A DNA stretch of 64,000 bases from Prunella strophiata. Taxonomy: Eukaryota > Chordata > Aves > Passeriformes > Prunellidae. Location of the stretch: positions 89,821,300-89,885,299 of the forward strand of contig JAZBQD010000030.1 in NCBI GenBank assembly GCA_036583965.1. Reading direction: 5' to 3'. The notes under the pieces were generated by a model, which worked only from the letters and a program-made list of their open reading frames with translations, ran no database searches and was not told where the DNA came from. Shown piece after piece: positions 10,326-23,647 of this stretch (positions are counted from its first letter, which is position 1; each line of letters begins with the position of its first letter). Made by a program: the position numbers and the translations under genes.

Positions 10326-13300
10326 GGAATCAGGACGTTTGGGCTTCCTTGGGGATAGAGGACAGGGGTATAACCAGGATTTCAGCAGTCCTGTGGTTTT
10401 ACAACTGTATAAATAGTCCATCAAGATAAGGGAATCAACACCAGAGTAGATGGTAGATCCAATCATTTTTTCATCCACCTGCAAAGAAAAAGCTGCTTTC
10501 TTTCTTCCTCCTGCCCCCCAAAAGGCACTGGTGACTGGAGAATTTGAAAGATCTCTCCGAACATGCAAATGCAGAATTTGCTTTCCTGCTGCTTTCATAG
10601 ACACTATGTGATGGTGCAAATGTATTTCTGAGTTTCCATGTAAAACCATACAGGATAAAAATAAAATTACATTATATCTGGATCCATGAAAGCTGTGGGT
10701 GGGTGGGAGGGCTGCTGCCAAAGCCGTGATTTTAAGCTTCATGAATTGGGGAGAAATTGCAGCTCCTCAGTGAGATTGATTCCATGACTGCTCAGCTTGA
10801 TAAGCTCAGCAGAAGATCGGCAGCAAAAAAAATCCTAAAACCTGTGGGGATTTTTTGTTTGAATAAAAGCCCCTGTTATGAAACTCTAGTACTGCTTGTT
10901 AGTAGCTTTTGCTGTTTGACAAAAATGTTACCCATCAGCTGATAGCATTCGTGATTATTTATTATTTCAGCCTCTAGTTAACAAATATAATGATAAATTT
11001 CTGCTGAAAATACCATTGTACTTGGCAATGGATACTTTCTTGAACTTGTTTTATGTCTTCTACTGAGACACATAAATAGAATTCAGCAATAGAAAGGTTT
11101 TTCTGCACAGTTGGGGTAGAAAAAAGGGTTGTGTACATTTACTTCATAGTTTGAGAATTCAAAGACACAGAGGAGATTTTGGGATTTACATCTTGGCTTT
11201 ACAGGGAACTGGGAAAGCTACACCAGGCTTCGTTGTATTTTTCCCGTAGATCTCCATTCCCTTTGCCATCTCTCCTCCCTCTTTTTAGACAGGCTTTGAA
11301 AGTCCTTATGGACCTGATAGAGCAGTGCTCTAGGAGTTTCCTCACAACCAAATCCTGTCACATGAGGATACTGCTAAGAGAAGAAACAGCACTAACAAGT
11401 TCTAGCAATGCCAAATTACATTCAGTTCTTGTATTTTCACTTGGCATGGTAACACTTCCAAAGAGCAATTGTTTCACAATCAGAACTTCTGCAGCCGTTC
11501 ATTTCCTTTCTCTTACTTAGCTGTTCAGAGACCATCAGACACCAGGCAAGCCAATAAATGTCCATCTGAGCAATTATGTAGCTTAAACATCAAATGAGAC
11601 AGACTATTTTTTTTCTTGCAAGTACAATTTAAAGGGACAAACTTGATAGTATCACTAGAAATAATTCATCTGCATAGCAATTCTTTTCTCTTTAGTGATC
11701 TTCAGGTACTGATTAAGTTAAAGGTCCTGACTTTTAAGAAAGCTCTTCTCCTAAAATAGTCCTTGTGTCATGACAGACATGGAACACAATTCTCTTAAAC
11801 AAAACTCAGTACTTGCACCTTGACTTATGTGACATTTTCAGCAAAGTACTCAAGAATATGCTAGCTGTTCCTAGGCTACTTGGACTTAAATTTATGCTGG
11901 AAGTTATATTTATAAATAAGGAGCTTGTACCTGCAAAATTGGAAATAGAAGAAAGTCTCTTTTTAGACTTGTCACTAGAAGAAACACTGCTATGCATAGG
12001 GATTTCAATGGCTCTTCCATGAAGGATGACTGGCAACATAATTTAAAATGCTTTTAATAAAGAGATTGAGAGATTTACAACCCTTCCCTCTCATAAGCAT
12101 TTAAAGAAAAGAAATTCCTTTACACAGCACAGCAGATGTGCAAAAATATGATTGATGCTTATTATCCATGGTGATAGCCAAGTTGCCCATAGGGAAGTCC
12201 TGAGCAAGAGGGATTTCTGAACTGAGCACTCTGAGGGAGGAGGAAACTTGATTTGCTAATTGGTTTTGGTGGGATACTTGTTAAAGAGATCAAAATCAGC
12301 TGGGTCTGGTTAATATGTCTTGCAGTGAATTGCAGAAATCTGCAGGCTCCATCCTTTGTTTCAGGGTCTGTGTGCAATGTGGAAGTAAAGAATTGACATT
12401 AAGTTTATATTATTTGGAGTCTCAGATGAATTGTTGTCCTTAACAGGACAATGACTTTTAAATCACTTTCATCCCAGTAAATTCCAGGTGTTCAGCAAAG
12501 GGGGCCATGCTGCAGAGTCACCGAGACTAAAACTTGTGTCTGCTGTCTTTAGATATCCACAGAATAAATGTCTGTGTGCATTCATCTCCCTGACTGCCTC
12601 TATATTAATTGGAAGAGAATTTGGCCATATTTTTGGCATCTGCTTTAAGAAGGCATGAATCACACTTTCAAAATGCTTCCTTCTCTTTTCTGATTACACA
12701 AGCAACCAGTTGTGGCTAGCTTAGGGATGGACATTTAACTATCAAATCTACTAGGTTAGGACAGATGAATCCCAAACAAAAGTGCAATTTTACACGGTGT
12801 GCCTGGACACACATCCCTTATGTTGTGGTCCTCTGCTGATGCCAAACAACATCTGTCTGGGCAGTGCCATGGTGCACTCCTGGGTGCATGTCTGCCTTTC
12901 ACCAGGAAACTGGACAAGAGGGAGGGAGGAGAGGGGCTTGGCTGCTGCCAAGCTTTCATCCCAGTATGGTATGGCAAAGTAGCTGCAGAAGCCACCAAGA
13001 GCCAAGAACTGGCATATTCTGGGGTCCCAGTGTATAGAAATAGCCCATGTGCCTGCTGTAAAACAGACATGGTTCAATTCACAGGGCACCCCTTGGGCAC
13101 TAGATTAGGACCTCACTCCCTCCTTACATGATGCTTATCATAGAAAAAAGAAGTCAAAGGCACCAAGGCTGAAAACAATAGCATCAGCTTTCTTCTGTTT
13201 TAATTTTCAGGTAAAGGAAATTATTGCTCAGCAAGGGAGGCAGTGTTAAAGCCAAACCTCTGCCCAAAGGCCCAAGTGTCTTCTCTGGCTGCAGAGCTAT

Positions 13301-13899
13301 TGCTGTTTTGACACCAGCAGTCTGGCACTGCACGAGGCATTGCTCCAGCTGAGGGTGGTTGGTGGGAGCAGCAGTAGCAAGGCAGGTCAGCCTCCCTCAT
13401 TGTTCTTTGACTTTGCTTTCAGGTAATTTCAGAGAGAGGTTAATAAAGACTGTTTTTCTTTGAGCAAAGCTTGCTTTCTGTGATCATTTTCTGATAATAT
13501 CATTTGTTTTCAGCTTGGCAGTAGGTTTGTGGAATGAGATCCCCCTGGACCTCCATGACTTTGTATTTTACCTGGCAAAACATCTCAGTTCTTTCTCTTG
13601 TCACTTGATCTGGGATAAAAGAAACCTATGCCTTTCTTAAGGAGGGAAAAAAAAATTAAAAATCCCTGAGGGAAAGAATGATTATAGGAAACATGGGATG
13701 TACACTGTAGTGGGTGGCCGTTTTCTGGCAAAGGCCTGAACTCAAGCTCTGTTTATCAAGTAAATGAAACATTTCAGCATGTGCAGTGTGCCTGATTCTG
13801 CAGCAAGCAGCAGAAACAACCCCATGGGCCAGGCAAGGGGTGAGATAGCATTACACTTCTTCAAGCTCTAAAAAGAAACCTTTGTGCCAGCTTTGGTGC

Positions 13900-14340
13900 A
13901 ATATTTAGTTTGTTTGTAAAAAATGCAGTCTTCTATAATTTATAGTAGGCGTAATGAAATATGTGTAATTTGATGGAAAGTCCTTGATAAGATACCAGCA
14001 GTGGCAGCATGGGGTTATTTCCTAACTTGCATTTGAGAGAGCCAACATGATTAAATCAGGGCTCATTTTAAGTTGACTTGTAATTGCCTGCCCAGGAAAG
14101 GTAAAAAGTGAGTTCCTCTGTAACTATGAGATTTTGTTCTCCACATCCAGATGGAATATAATATTGCTGCTGTGGCTTGTAGGCTTGTGGGGTTTAAATA
14201 GTGCCTGCAATCTGGTGCCATGCTGATTTACTAATCCTTGATCTTAGTTGAACATGATCACAGTCCCTGCTTCTGTTCATAAGGGATAGGCTTACTGTTA
14301 ATTGACAGGCTTTGGCGTCCTACCAAAAGAGCTGCTATGG
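13900..14340. other. Candidate conserved noncoding element
   Basis: The stretch is AT-leaning but not simple-sequence. It carries scattered motifs typical of developmental enhancers: homeodomain-type TTAATTGACAGG near 14298, a CCAGATGG E-box-like site near 14147, and a retained CpG in 'gtaggcgtaatg' near 13947. It contains no transposon and no long ORF. This is a hunch from texture only, and conservation was not tested. Confidence 0.22.
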
Positions 14341-15747
14341 AGAGAAGGAGCTAAAACTGAGCAGAGGATGTATTGGACAAGCCAATTTGGGGGGGGGGAG
14401 AAATCTATTCAGTAGATCTTTATGCCAAAAATTATTTTCTATTTTTTTGTGTCATTAAAACTACAGTATGTGATTTGCATTTTAACATGAAACTAATAAA
14501 AACAGAATAATCTGAAATGTGTTTGCAGGGTGATTAAGTAAATAAGATGTGGTGTTTGGAATCTTCCCAGCTACTCTGTTTTCTGTTTATTTAATTATTG
14601 TGTGAACTTCCATGTTTGTGTCTGCTCACAAAACTTGTGTGCAATAGTACATGCTAAGCATACCCAATCTCATATTTGTAATATTGCCCACAGATTTCAA
14701 AGAGGTTGTATCCCAGGGCTGGGGACTGCATGACATTTTATCTAGCACTTTTGAAATTTGGTGGGAAGATGTTAGCAAACTGTAATTTATTTTCCAGTAA
14801 CTCCCCAGAAGTTTCAGACTGTCTTCTTTTTATTCAGAACTTTGTTTGCCCCAAGTTTTGACCCTTTTCTCTAGCTTTCTAGACCTTGCAAAACCTGAGA
14901 GAAAAATGATTTTGTGGGGAGGGCTGAAATTCTTTAAGGTCCATCTTCTAGACTTCTGCACTGCTGGCCTCACAGGCTTCAGGCATGCTAAACTGAAGGA
15001 CAATATTTAGGTGTCAGTGGTACTCTAGGAGTATATAACCTTCCACCAAACAGTTTTATAGCCTGCAGCCTTTTATAGCCTTCATTGGCTGAACTTGCCA
15101 ATGTAGATGTGTTAATTTGTGGGTCACCTTGAACCTGTCTTGTGTTCTGTATCTGTCACTCATGCTAACTTTGAGCTCACTCACCTGCAGGCTAATATAA
15201 GTGCTTTGAAATCTCTGGAATACAGTTTTTACCCTGTGTTTTTCCCCCAAGAAAACTTTGGGGGATTTCTTGCCTAGTTTCAATATTTCATTTAACCAAT
15301 GGAAAAGGCCAGTGTAACTCTGAAAACTGAACAAGTTATTTTGTGCTGGACTAGGGCTACACTGTGGAGCAGGGCAGTGCAGTGGCACATCTGAAGGTCT
15401 CACACCAAGCTTAGGCCAGTGAGTTGAACTCAACTCTGAGCCTTCCCAGCTCTCAATTGTTTGGGATGCTCAGATGGTGCATTTTCCATGCTGGTGCAGA
15501 GAACATGCCTTCAAAGTGGCCAAATAATTGTTCCCTGACTATGTTCTCACCTAGGGTACTTGGAGGGGAGGGCTGTGATGTCAACAGTCATCTTACAGGA
15601 GTGTGAACCCCACCCGTGAAGTCTGTCCAGATTAGGCAGATGTCTATATCAACATGAGGGTTTTGTTTCAAGATACATCAGTTCAATAAAAAAACCAAAC
15701 CTTCCTGCAAGCCTCTGGGATGGCCCTAGACCTCCAAAGCCACATCA

Positions 15748-15811
15748 GAGCTATGGCCATATATCTGCCATAGCTCATAGCACAGACAAAGGTCTGTGCA
15801 AGCCTTTGTCT
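15748..15811. repeat. Two adjacent perfect short inverted repeats
   Basis: The first pairs GAGCTATGGC (15748-15757) with GCCATAGCTC (15767-15776) around a 9-nt loop. The second pairs AGACAAAGG (15784-15792) with CCTTTGTCT (15803-15811) around a 10-nt loop. They lie 7 bases apart. Each alone is about what chance would give once in a window of this size. Their adjacency is the only odd point. Confidence 0.7.
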
Positions 15812-16689
15812 TAGAGGCAAGGTCAGTTCATAGTTCGGAGTGTGGCACATGGAAAAAGAGTTCATGTTCACTCTCAGCTGTGTCAAATTCTTCCAGACTC
15901 TGAGATCAAAAGCTCTCTACCTCAGGCTTAGCTAGCAGTGACACAGCAATTTTTCCCCTCATCATCTGACCAGTTGGGGGATGTCAGTATTTTGGTTCCT
16001 GTGGGGTCACAGTGTGCAACCTTTCTATTGGCCTGGCTCGTTTTAGCAAAATCTCTTTCTCATCCCTGCTTATTTCTCATCTCTGCCAACCATATCATTA
16101 TGGAAAGAATATAGAGGTTCATCTACCTCCTGAGAAGGGTTTTTATAAACCTGCTCTCATGCCTGGGGCCTTGGTCTTCTATGGAACCTGAACTGGGCAT
16201 CAATCAGATTTTGAGAAATCCTTCTTCAGCCTACCTGTGGTGGTGTCTGTGACTTTGCCTCAATAATTCTGCAGCATATCCTCTTCTCTGGCACCCCAAT
16301 TGGCTGGATTATGCTGAGATATGGCCCAGCTCTTTCCAGTCTGAGATCCTTGGTTTTGTCCATGAAGACAAGAGAACTGGAGTGAGGAACTGAGCTAAAG
16401 GGGACGCTGTAAGCTAGATCCTGCCCTGTCCTGGATTTGGACACAGCTGGGGTGCACAGCTAAATGTGGGAGCTGGGCATTCCTGGGTTCAACATGAGAA
16501 AAATGAGCTGGATCATTTTCTTACTTTCTAATTATTCTTAAGCAGGTTAAAACCAACAAAGGCATTGCTGGTCTTGACAGATCAATTCACACTTTATGAC
16601 TTCATAAACCCATATTTAGCTATCACTGGAGCTTCAAGGCAAAAACCCAAATTTTTGTATCAGACAATTGTCAGTGAATCATTGAGTGT

Positions 16690-16835
16690 CCTGATTTAGA
16701 AGGGATCTACAAGGATCCTTGAGTCCAGCTTCTGGCCCTGCACAGGATAACCCCAAGGATCACACCATATGCCTGAGAGCATTGTCCAAACATCTCTTGA
16801 TACTCTGGTAGACTTGGTGGTTTTCATTGCTGGCT
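16690..16835 (-). mobile_element. CR1 LINE fragment (3' region)
   Basis: The plus strand reads 'agaagggatctacaaggatc', then 'gagtccagcttctggccctg', 'cacaggataaccccaaggat', and 'catatgcctgagagcattgtccaaac' (16769-16794). These are the reverse complement of a distinct CR1 subfamily's 3' UTR, in order. Similarity fades after about 16835. No coding sequence remains. Confidence 0.8.
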
Positions 16836-19800
16836 CCTTTGCCTCCTGTGGCTGCAACAATTCAAATATTGAAAGACTTTTGGCTTCTAACCAGAGAGGC
16901 ATGGAGCCATGTGCTGTATGGAAACACCAAATCTGGAGCTGTAAGAGAAGCTGAAGCTTCTCACCTTGTCTTAAGGCTACTGAACTGTCTTTTTAACTCT
17001 GAACTGATACTAACAGTTGATCATTTTTTAACAATCTAAGAATAATCTTGTTGTGATCACTCAGAGGATAATCTTGTGAATTAATAGAGGTATGAAATTA
17101 AGTTAAATCATATTAAAAAACTTATGTGTTTAACATTCTCATTCAAAATTCAAAAGGTTTTTGTTCTTGGTTTCATTTATTACCTGCTGTGATGGTTTAA
17201 AATTTTTTAGGTCAGGGCAACTTTAATTCTGAAGAGAAAAGCACACAGGCAAGCTGAATAGGATTTTCCTAAAACACATTAAAATTTTAACTTGAATTAA
17301 CTTTAAAAAATTCTCTTACCTTGAATGAGAGGAAAACATATTTGCAAGTTGAAAAAATGGTTTGTCATGAGAGGAACATAAGAATGGGAGGTGGAAAACA
17401 AGGTCTATACTCAAAAAAGTTATTTTTTACAAACATCTATAAAATTTAGGAGAATTTCTAATAAAACAAATTGCCTGGAAAACTCAACTATTCCCTAAAG
17501 ACTCATTGTGTTCAATTTGGAGACACCATTCAGCCATTACAATGGGAAACAGATTAATTTTCATTGAAAATCTTGGAGCAGTCTCCTCCAGGAAGTGGTT
17601 TCCCACCTTTCATTAGTAAGACTTGACTGTGAGGGACACCTGCAAATAGCTGAAAATTGTCTTATTACAAATATTTTATTAAAAGTACTATTTTAATAAA
17701 TAGCTTTCTGTATTGGCAGGGATTTTGAATAATGTCAGGAAACATTAGCTACAATTAAGTAGTTCACTAATAATTCAAAGCTGGAGAAAGTTATCAGAAG
17801 GATGCTAAAAAAAAATCTCAGGATAGGAATGAGGGCATGTATGTTTAAAGACAGTCCTAGGGGGAGAAAAAAAAGTATTGTGGTGAGAATGTAATGTATT
17901 TATAGAGCTCAAAAGGGTGTGCTCTGTGAAGGTATTGATAGGCAGTCTGTCCTTTTTTCAAGTCTTATCTTCAGGGTAGCAGAGCTCAAATGTGCCAAAC
18001 ACTTCTCGTGTTCAGCTCTGATTGCATCTGTGCAATTTTCTCTGAGATTTATGTCTGGTGCCAATGAAAGCAGTGGGCATTGTCTCACTATATTTAACAT
18101 ATTTGTTAGATTACCCGATTGCTTAAATGTTTTTATTCTTATCACATCTGCAGTGCCAAAACTTCAGTGATCAACAAAAGGATGCTGGCTGGACAGATAG
18201 CAAAGTGACTGCTGTTCCAGGCAAGAAATGCAGGCTCAGAACTGTGACTACTGCAGCCAGGGGAGAGCAGAGCTCCTGTGCCTGCTGAAGTTGTATTCCT
18301 GCTATTGTATTATGATTTTCCTAAACGTTCTTGGGAATGCACCCTCTCACACACATGCTTGGACAAGCAAGGAAAAGACGTGAAGAAAAGACAAAGGCAT
18401 CTGAAGCAGGAAAGTCAGAAGATGCAGTAACAGGGCAAAAATATTCACACTGTGACTTTTACTGGTGCCCTTTCAGTTATAATAGTCTTGCAGAATATTT
18501 AATACCCCACTATTTGCCTGTGCTCTACTACCCCAGTACACATCTGAGTTAGCTGAATGTAGGCACTGATCATGGATACAGGAAATCAATTGTTGTTGCA
18601 GTCTTTGTGTCTCAGTTTTTAATTCCAGAGATAAGTAGCTGGTTTGCTTGAATTTGGGCTTCTTTAGCTTTCTGATGTGTCTTGTGAGGTCTGGAGTTCT
18701 CAAGGCACAGATCTGGGTGCAAAGAAACCATGCCTGCTGTTCGCTGGTGTTCCTTGCTCTGTTGCAAGTGGGTGCTCCAGAACATTGTGCTGCTGGTCTT
18801 TCAGAAGAGGTGATTAATTTACTCCAGGCCTATGCTTTGTCATGAAAAAACTTTCAGCATTGCAGAGCATGATTAGCTATATTCCCATCAGCAGCTTCTG
18901 TGTGGGTGATTGAAGTGACCTTTATTGGTGTATTTACTGTATTGCACTTGCCAGTGTACTCTGGGAGTGGATAAAGTACTATGTTTAATCTTTAATTTCT
19001 GCACTGAGAAGTGGGTTGTAAATGGTAGATATGGGAGAAAGAAACCAGCAATGTACCTTCTGACAAACTTTAGTTGATCTAGCTTCATTATATCAAGTAC
19101 CCTTTACCCCTACCATTTATCACTGGTTCATTTCTTATAACTGCTGTGGGAGAGAGGCAGCTTGGGAGGTGATTTAAAAGAGAAATAAATGAAAACCTTA
19201 CAAATCAGCTCACTTGGAGACTGCCTAGAGGAAAAAGCAGTTACTCTGGTAGGAGGTCAAACCAAGGCTGACATCCCAGCCAGCAAGGGGACAAAATCAC
19301 TGGGATGAGAGGGGCAAGAGAAACAGAGAAAGACATAAGGTTAATTAGGAAGGATAAAATAAAAGCATTGAGCTTGAGAGAGTGAAAGAGAAGAAACTGT
19401 TAAACAGGTCATGGAACAGAACATTAGATAAGGGAAAGGACTTTTGCTGTTTTAGCTGCAAAACTGCAGTGTGAGCCAACCGTTCTAACTTCTGGTTTAG
19501 CCATTTGAGAAAAAAAATTTTACCTGGGTTGTTCCAGAGTTTGCACTACCTTTTTCATGTTCAAGTTTTGTGACCATTCTCTCAAGACTTTTAAATGTGC
19601 CTTTCTATTCCCGTGAGCTAAAGGAGTTTATGGAGACTTAGCAGGTATCAATATCACAGGGGACACAGAAGTAAAAGTTATCTGTGCCAACATCTGGCTT
19701 TGTGTGGCTGATACTGAGCTTCATGGCTGCATCCTTCAGTGCTTCCCTCAAAACACATGAGCAGGGTGGAGTATGAGTACTGAAAAGCCAGTGGTAATTT

Positions 19801-22800
19801 CAAATTTACTTCTCATTCAAGTTGGATGTTGTTGTTTGGATTGTGTGGGTCTCCTTTATGTTTCTGCACAAGATGTATGTTCTTAGCCAGAACACAACTG
19901 ATAAGCTTTGAAACCATAGATATTTCACAATGCTCACAAAATCCACAGAAAATAGACATCTTATAATGCCCAAATATGCTCATTTAAAAGTTGATGGAGG
20001 AATTGTCCAAAACGTAGAATATCCCAACAAGGTTTTGTACAGAGCAAATTTTTTTAAATGAGGCTTTTGTTTTTTTGTTGTTGTTGTTTTTGTTTTAAGT
20101 CTTTGAAAATAGGATTTGATGCTGATCTGCTGAAAGGCCTTATCCAGCAGAACTGCTGGCACTAAGTCACAGGGTAAACACAGCCTGGCAGTGCAAGTCA
20201 CAATGGACCACAGCTTGAAAATTACTGGCCTAGCAGCCTGGGAGTGGGAGCTCTCTGAGCTCTGCCTTTGAATCTCTTTTTATTTCCTTTCTGAATTTCA
20301 TCATGAACAGTATAAAAACCATCATTTCTGCTTCTTGCTTTTCCCTGTGTAAAGGGAAAAGTGCAAGCACAGAAATACATTGCCTTTCCCCCCCCCATAA
20401 AGTCTTCATTCACATGCTCATCAACCTAATTTTTCCTTCCTTCTCTCTCCTCTTTGCTCGTGGGCTTTCAGCTCTCCTTTGCCATATCCCCCTGCTTCTG
20501 TTAGCATTGCTCCTTTGTGCCTCATGTTGTTTCTCCTCTCAGCGTGGCCTGCTGATGTGCTGTCGTGCTGAGCAGAGGGGCTGGAGCAGGGAAGAGTCCT
20601 GCCAGCACTGGAAGAGGCAATGCTGTGCCTCCATTCAGTGCCACATTTATGTTCACTGATTATCAAGAGGTGCTGGATCCAACTGAGCCACTTCAGCTTG
20701 GTGTGAGAGCATATCAACAGAGTAAGGAGGGAGCCCTGGGCCTTGGCACACACTGATTCATGAGAGCATCCCACAGCAGACGTGGGCTTTCTTTCCCTCT
20801 GGCCAGCAGGGACTGATCCCTCTCGTGTCTGTCTGGTGAGACTCCTCTGTAACAGTGTGTTTGTACTGCATTGCCTGTCCACCTGGTAGCACAGGAGAGA
20901 CAGGGCTAAGGATCTGATCTCCTGCATAAGTTCCTTGGATGCTCTCCAAAACACATCTGCTTAGGCTCTTGGTTGAGGACATCAGCCTGCAGCAAGCGTG
21001 CCCTGTCCTGCTGAAGGCTGGAGCATTTCAGTGTCCTTTGGGGTGCTGCAGCAGCTGCTGTGTCTCAGCTGGGACACTTGGGCTTGCTAAGCTGCTGTAA
21101 CCTTGCTCACATTTGGCTGTGGCTCTCCAGCCTCAAGTGAGATGGTGGCTTGCATTGCCTGTCTCCATCAGCAGTTTGTGGTCACTAAGAGGGCATTTGC
21201 CATGGGGTTGGCTTCACTGTGCCACCACAGTCACCTGCAGGGGTGACAGTTCTGTGTTGGGCTTTCAGTCACCCCATCATTTGTAACCCATGTGTATACA
21301 TTAGAATCTTGATTGTTCCTTGAGTTTGTGCAACATTTATATTCCTTCCCAAAATTCAAAAGCAGGTGGCTTTTAGCCTATTGAGACAGAATTTTTGTTT
21401 GAATTTTTTGGGATGATGTGCAGAGGCACTTAAGCTTTACTGCCAGCCAAGTCCATTTACTCTTCTCATCTCTAACAGCTCCTGCCCCACTCAGTGTTGG
21501 CAGGGCTGGGCACACCTGACCCTTTGAGCCCTTGCAGCATGGGATCTGACCTGCTGCCTCCCCCAGTGGGGCTGGGAGTCAAGGGATTACCTGGGCATAA
21601 ACTGGGACCTCTCTGTTGCACCAGCAAAATGTTTCACAAAATCACCAGTAAATAAAAATGCATTAAAGAATGCATTAAACCAAACAGCATTATTACTTGA
21701 GGTTAGAATAAGAGACAAACCCCTTGTATTACCAGTGGTTCTTAATCTGTATGCCTAGCTCAGAAAAATCTACTGGATTAGATTTGGAGTGGAAACTAAG
21801 ACAGGACTTTGAAAGACAACAGATTCTGTGATGAAATAGGAAGTTGTCATGCAAGAAAAGAGACTCTGCAATTTTTCCTTCATATTATTTTTTATGTTTC
21901 TGTCATATTTCTCTTAATCCTTTGGAACACTTGGAGACTTAAAATTTCCATTGACTAATTCAAAGAAAAAATGTCCATTCAATATCAGTCACCTGAATTT
22001 TCTACTGTTTCTTTGAAGTTATTATCAGAGATATCCACATCTCAAAAGATGGACTTTGTGAAAAGGCTTTGAACCAATCACAACAAAAATAATCATAGTG
22101 GAAAGGATGCAGAGGCTAAGGACATGCCTCTCAATAAAGGTTTGAGGCTGTCTGTGGAAGTGTAAAACATACTATGCAAAGAACACAAATGAAGGAAACT
22201 AGTTTGATAGATTATAATCCAGTTATTCTGGCCAGCATGGAATTTGAAGTGTTCAAGTAGTCTGCAGGAAAGTTGAGACAAGGTTTGGAACATCATCAAC
22301 TGTAGAACAAGTTATGTACATCTGCCTGGCAGTAAACATTCCAAGATAACCAACCTAAGCAGTAAGTTACAACAAATTACTTTCTTTGTGGGAAAATAAG
22401 GCCAGCTGAGGGATCTCAATACCTGAGCTGTGATGGGAGTGCATGAGTGTGCACTTCTTCCAGGCACAATAATACTATTTCCTTCTGGGGATAGCTGCCA
22501 GTGCCTAGAGAGAGCAAGGAAAAGCTCTTCTTTGCTCTTGATGATCCTGCTCAGCATGGGATTTCCAGGTCAGAGGTTCTCTGCAAGCCTCCCTTGTGTT
22601 CCCAGGAGAAGCCATTTACCCTTCCCATGGTTCCTGTTTTACCAGCAGTCAAATTTTAAAAATAAAACCTCTCTAACAAAATACAAGTGCTTATCCATTT
22701 ATGTTCCTGTATTTTATTTTCTGTATGAATTTATGATCATCTTGATCTGTGCATATGTCTTTTTGGGAATGTAGGCATTAGCCTGGGGCTTGCAACCCTT

Positions 22801-23147
22801 GACCTGAAAGATTCCCAAGTGTGTAGGTGTGCTTTGAGCTCTTTCCCCCAAATCACCTTCATTTTTGCACTTCTCTCTCTGAGTGCATTGGTGGCTCAGT
22901 GTTCTTCACATGCCAAAGCCCTGCACAGAACAACATTGAGTCAAACCCAAGTACTAAGTACCATTGTAATCTGAGCTTCAGGTATATCCACTTTTATGGA
23001 CTTTAATCACTTTATAAGTTCTTATCTCAGTAATTTCATTCATAGTTACCTTGGCATATTGTTTGCTACAGGTTTTGGGCTGCAAAAAACTCTGCTGAAG
23101 GCTCTTCCATCAGATTCACCATTACCACATAAATTTTTTGTGCACTT
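16836..23147. other. Noncoding interval, no gene seen
   Basis: No gene or transposon is recognisable in 6.3 kb. A (TTG)n-like T-rich patch lies at 20064-20097 and a run of 9 C near 20388-20396. A 177-codon minus ORF (20421-20954) and a 118-codon plus ORF (20303-20659) overlap on opposite strands with no domain features, and I treat both as chance ORFs. Confidence 0.55.
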
Positions 23148-23647
23148 TGTCCTGGGTTGCAATGCAGGATGTATTTTATTACCATCTCCTTGTACTGTTA
23201 AAACTGGGAGGAGGCAGTGTTCTCCTTATCTCCTACCTCCTGCTGCGGGATTGTCTCATGTTAATGGCTCTGTTAATGGCCCATCAAGGCCTTATCACAT
23301 AATTCATAGAAGTTACAATAGTCATTGTGAGGTGCTCTGCCCAAGGGGGAGGGCCAGGCAGTTTCATGGGATAAAGTTTGGGTTTTGAGACTGAAGAGGG
23401 AGTCCTGTTCTCCAGCCTGCAGAGGACACAGGACTGCCGGCTGCCAGCCTCACTGCTTGGGTGGGACCATTTCATTGGGACTGCCGTCAGCACTCCAACT
23501 AGGAGGGAAAGATATCAGGTCGCACTTTGACTCTGTTTTGTTTTTTTTTCTTCTTTCTTTCATTTGCATGTATTTTATTTTAGTTTTCTATTAAATTGTA
23601 TTTCTGACTTAGAGTGTCTCACTAGTTTTTACTTTCAAACCAGTACA
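23148..23647 (+). mobile_element. Solo LTR of an avian endogenous retrovirus
   Basis: A 500-bp element starts TGTCCTGGGTTGC at 23148 and ends CAGTACA at 23647. It is flanked by a perfect 4-bp duplication, ACTT at 23144-23147 and again at 23648-23651. A TATA-like GATAAAG lies at 23370-23376 and an ATTAAA polyadenylation signal at 23590-23595, ordered as in U3-R-U5 on the plus strand. The opening text is one I associate with common passerine LTRs. No second LTR, primer-binding site or viral gene is present nearby, so it is a solo LTR left by recombination. The 130-codon plus ORF at 22996-23388 crosses the 5' boundary and is spurious. Confidence 0.82.

Larger units (their letters stand above)
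10326..16689. other. Noncoding interval, no gene seen
   Basis: This 6.4-kb stretch has no gene I can support. It contains a run of 10 G at 14389-14398, two adjacent short perfect inverted repeats at 15748-15811, and a stretch at 13900-14340 that reads like candidate conserved noncoding sequence. ORFs of up to 149 codons (10293-10742, minus) lack recognisable domains and are within chance expectation. Confidence 0.55.

Noticed and set aside
17188..17201. TGTGATGGTTTAAA as the start of another avian LTR
   Set aside because: The sequence after it does not continue as an LTR, and no matching CA end, polyadenylation signal or target duplication is seen.
20421..20954. 177-codon minus ORF as a gene
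   Set aside because: It overlaps plus-strand ORFs of similar size, has low-information composition and shows no motif.
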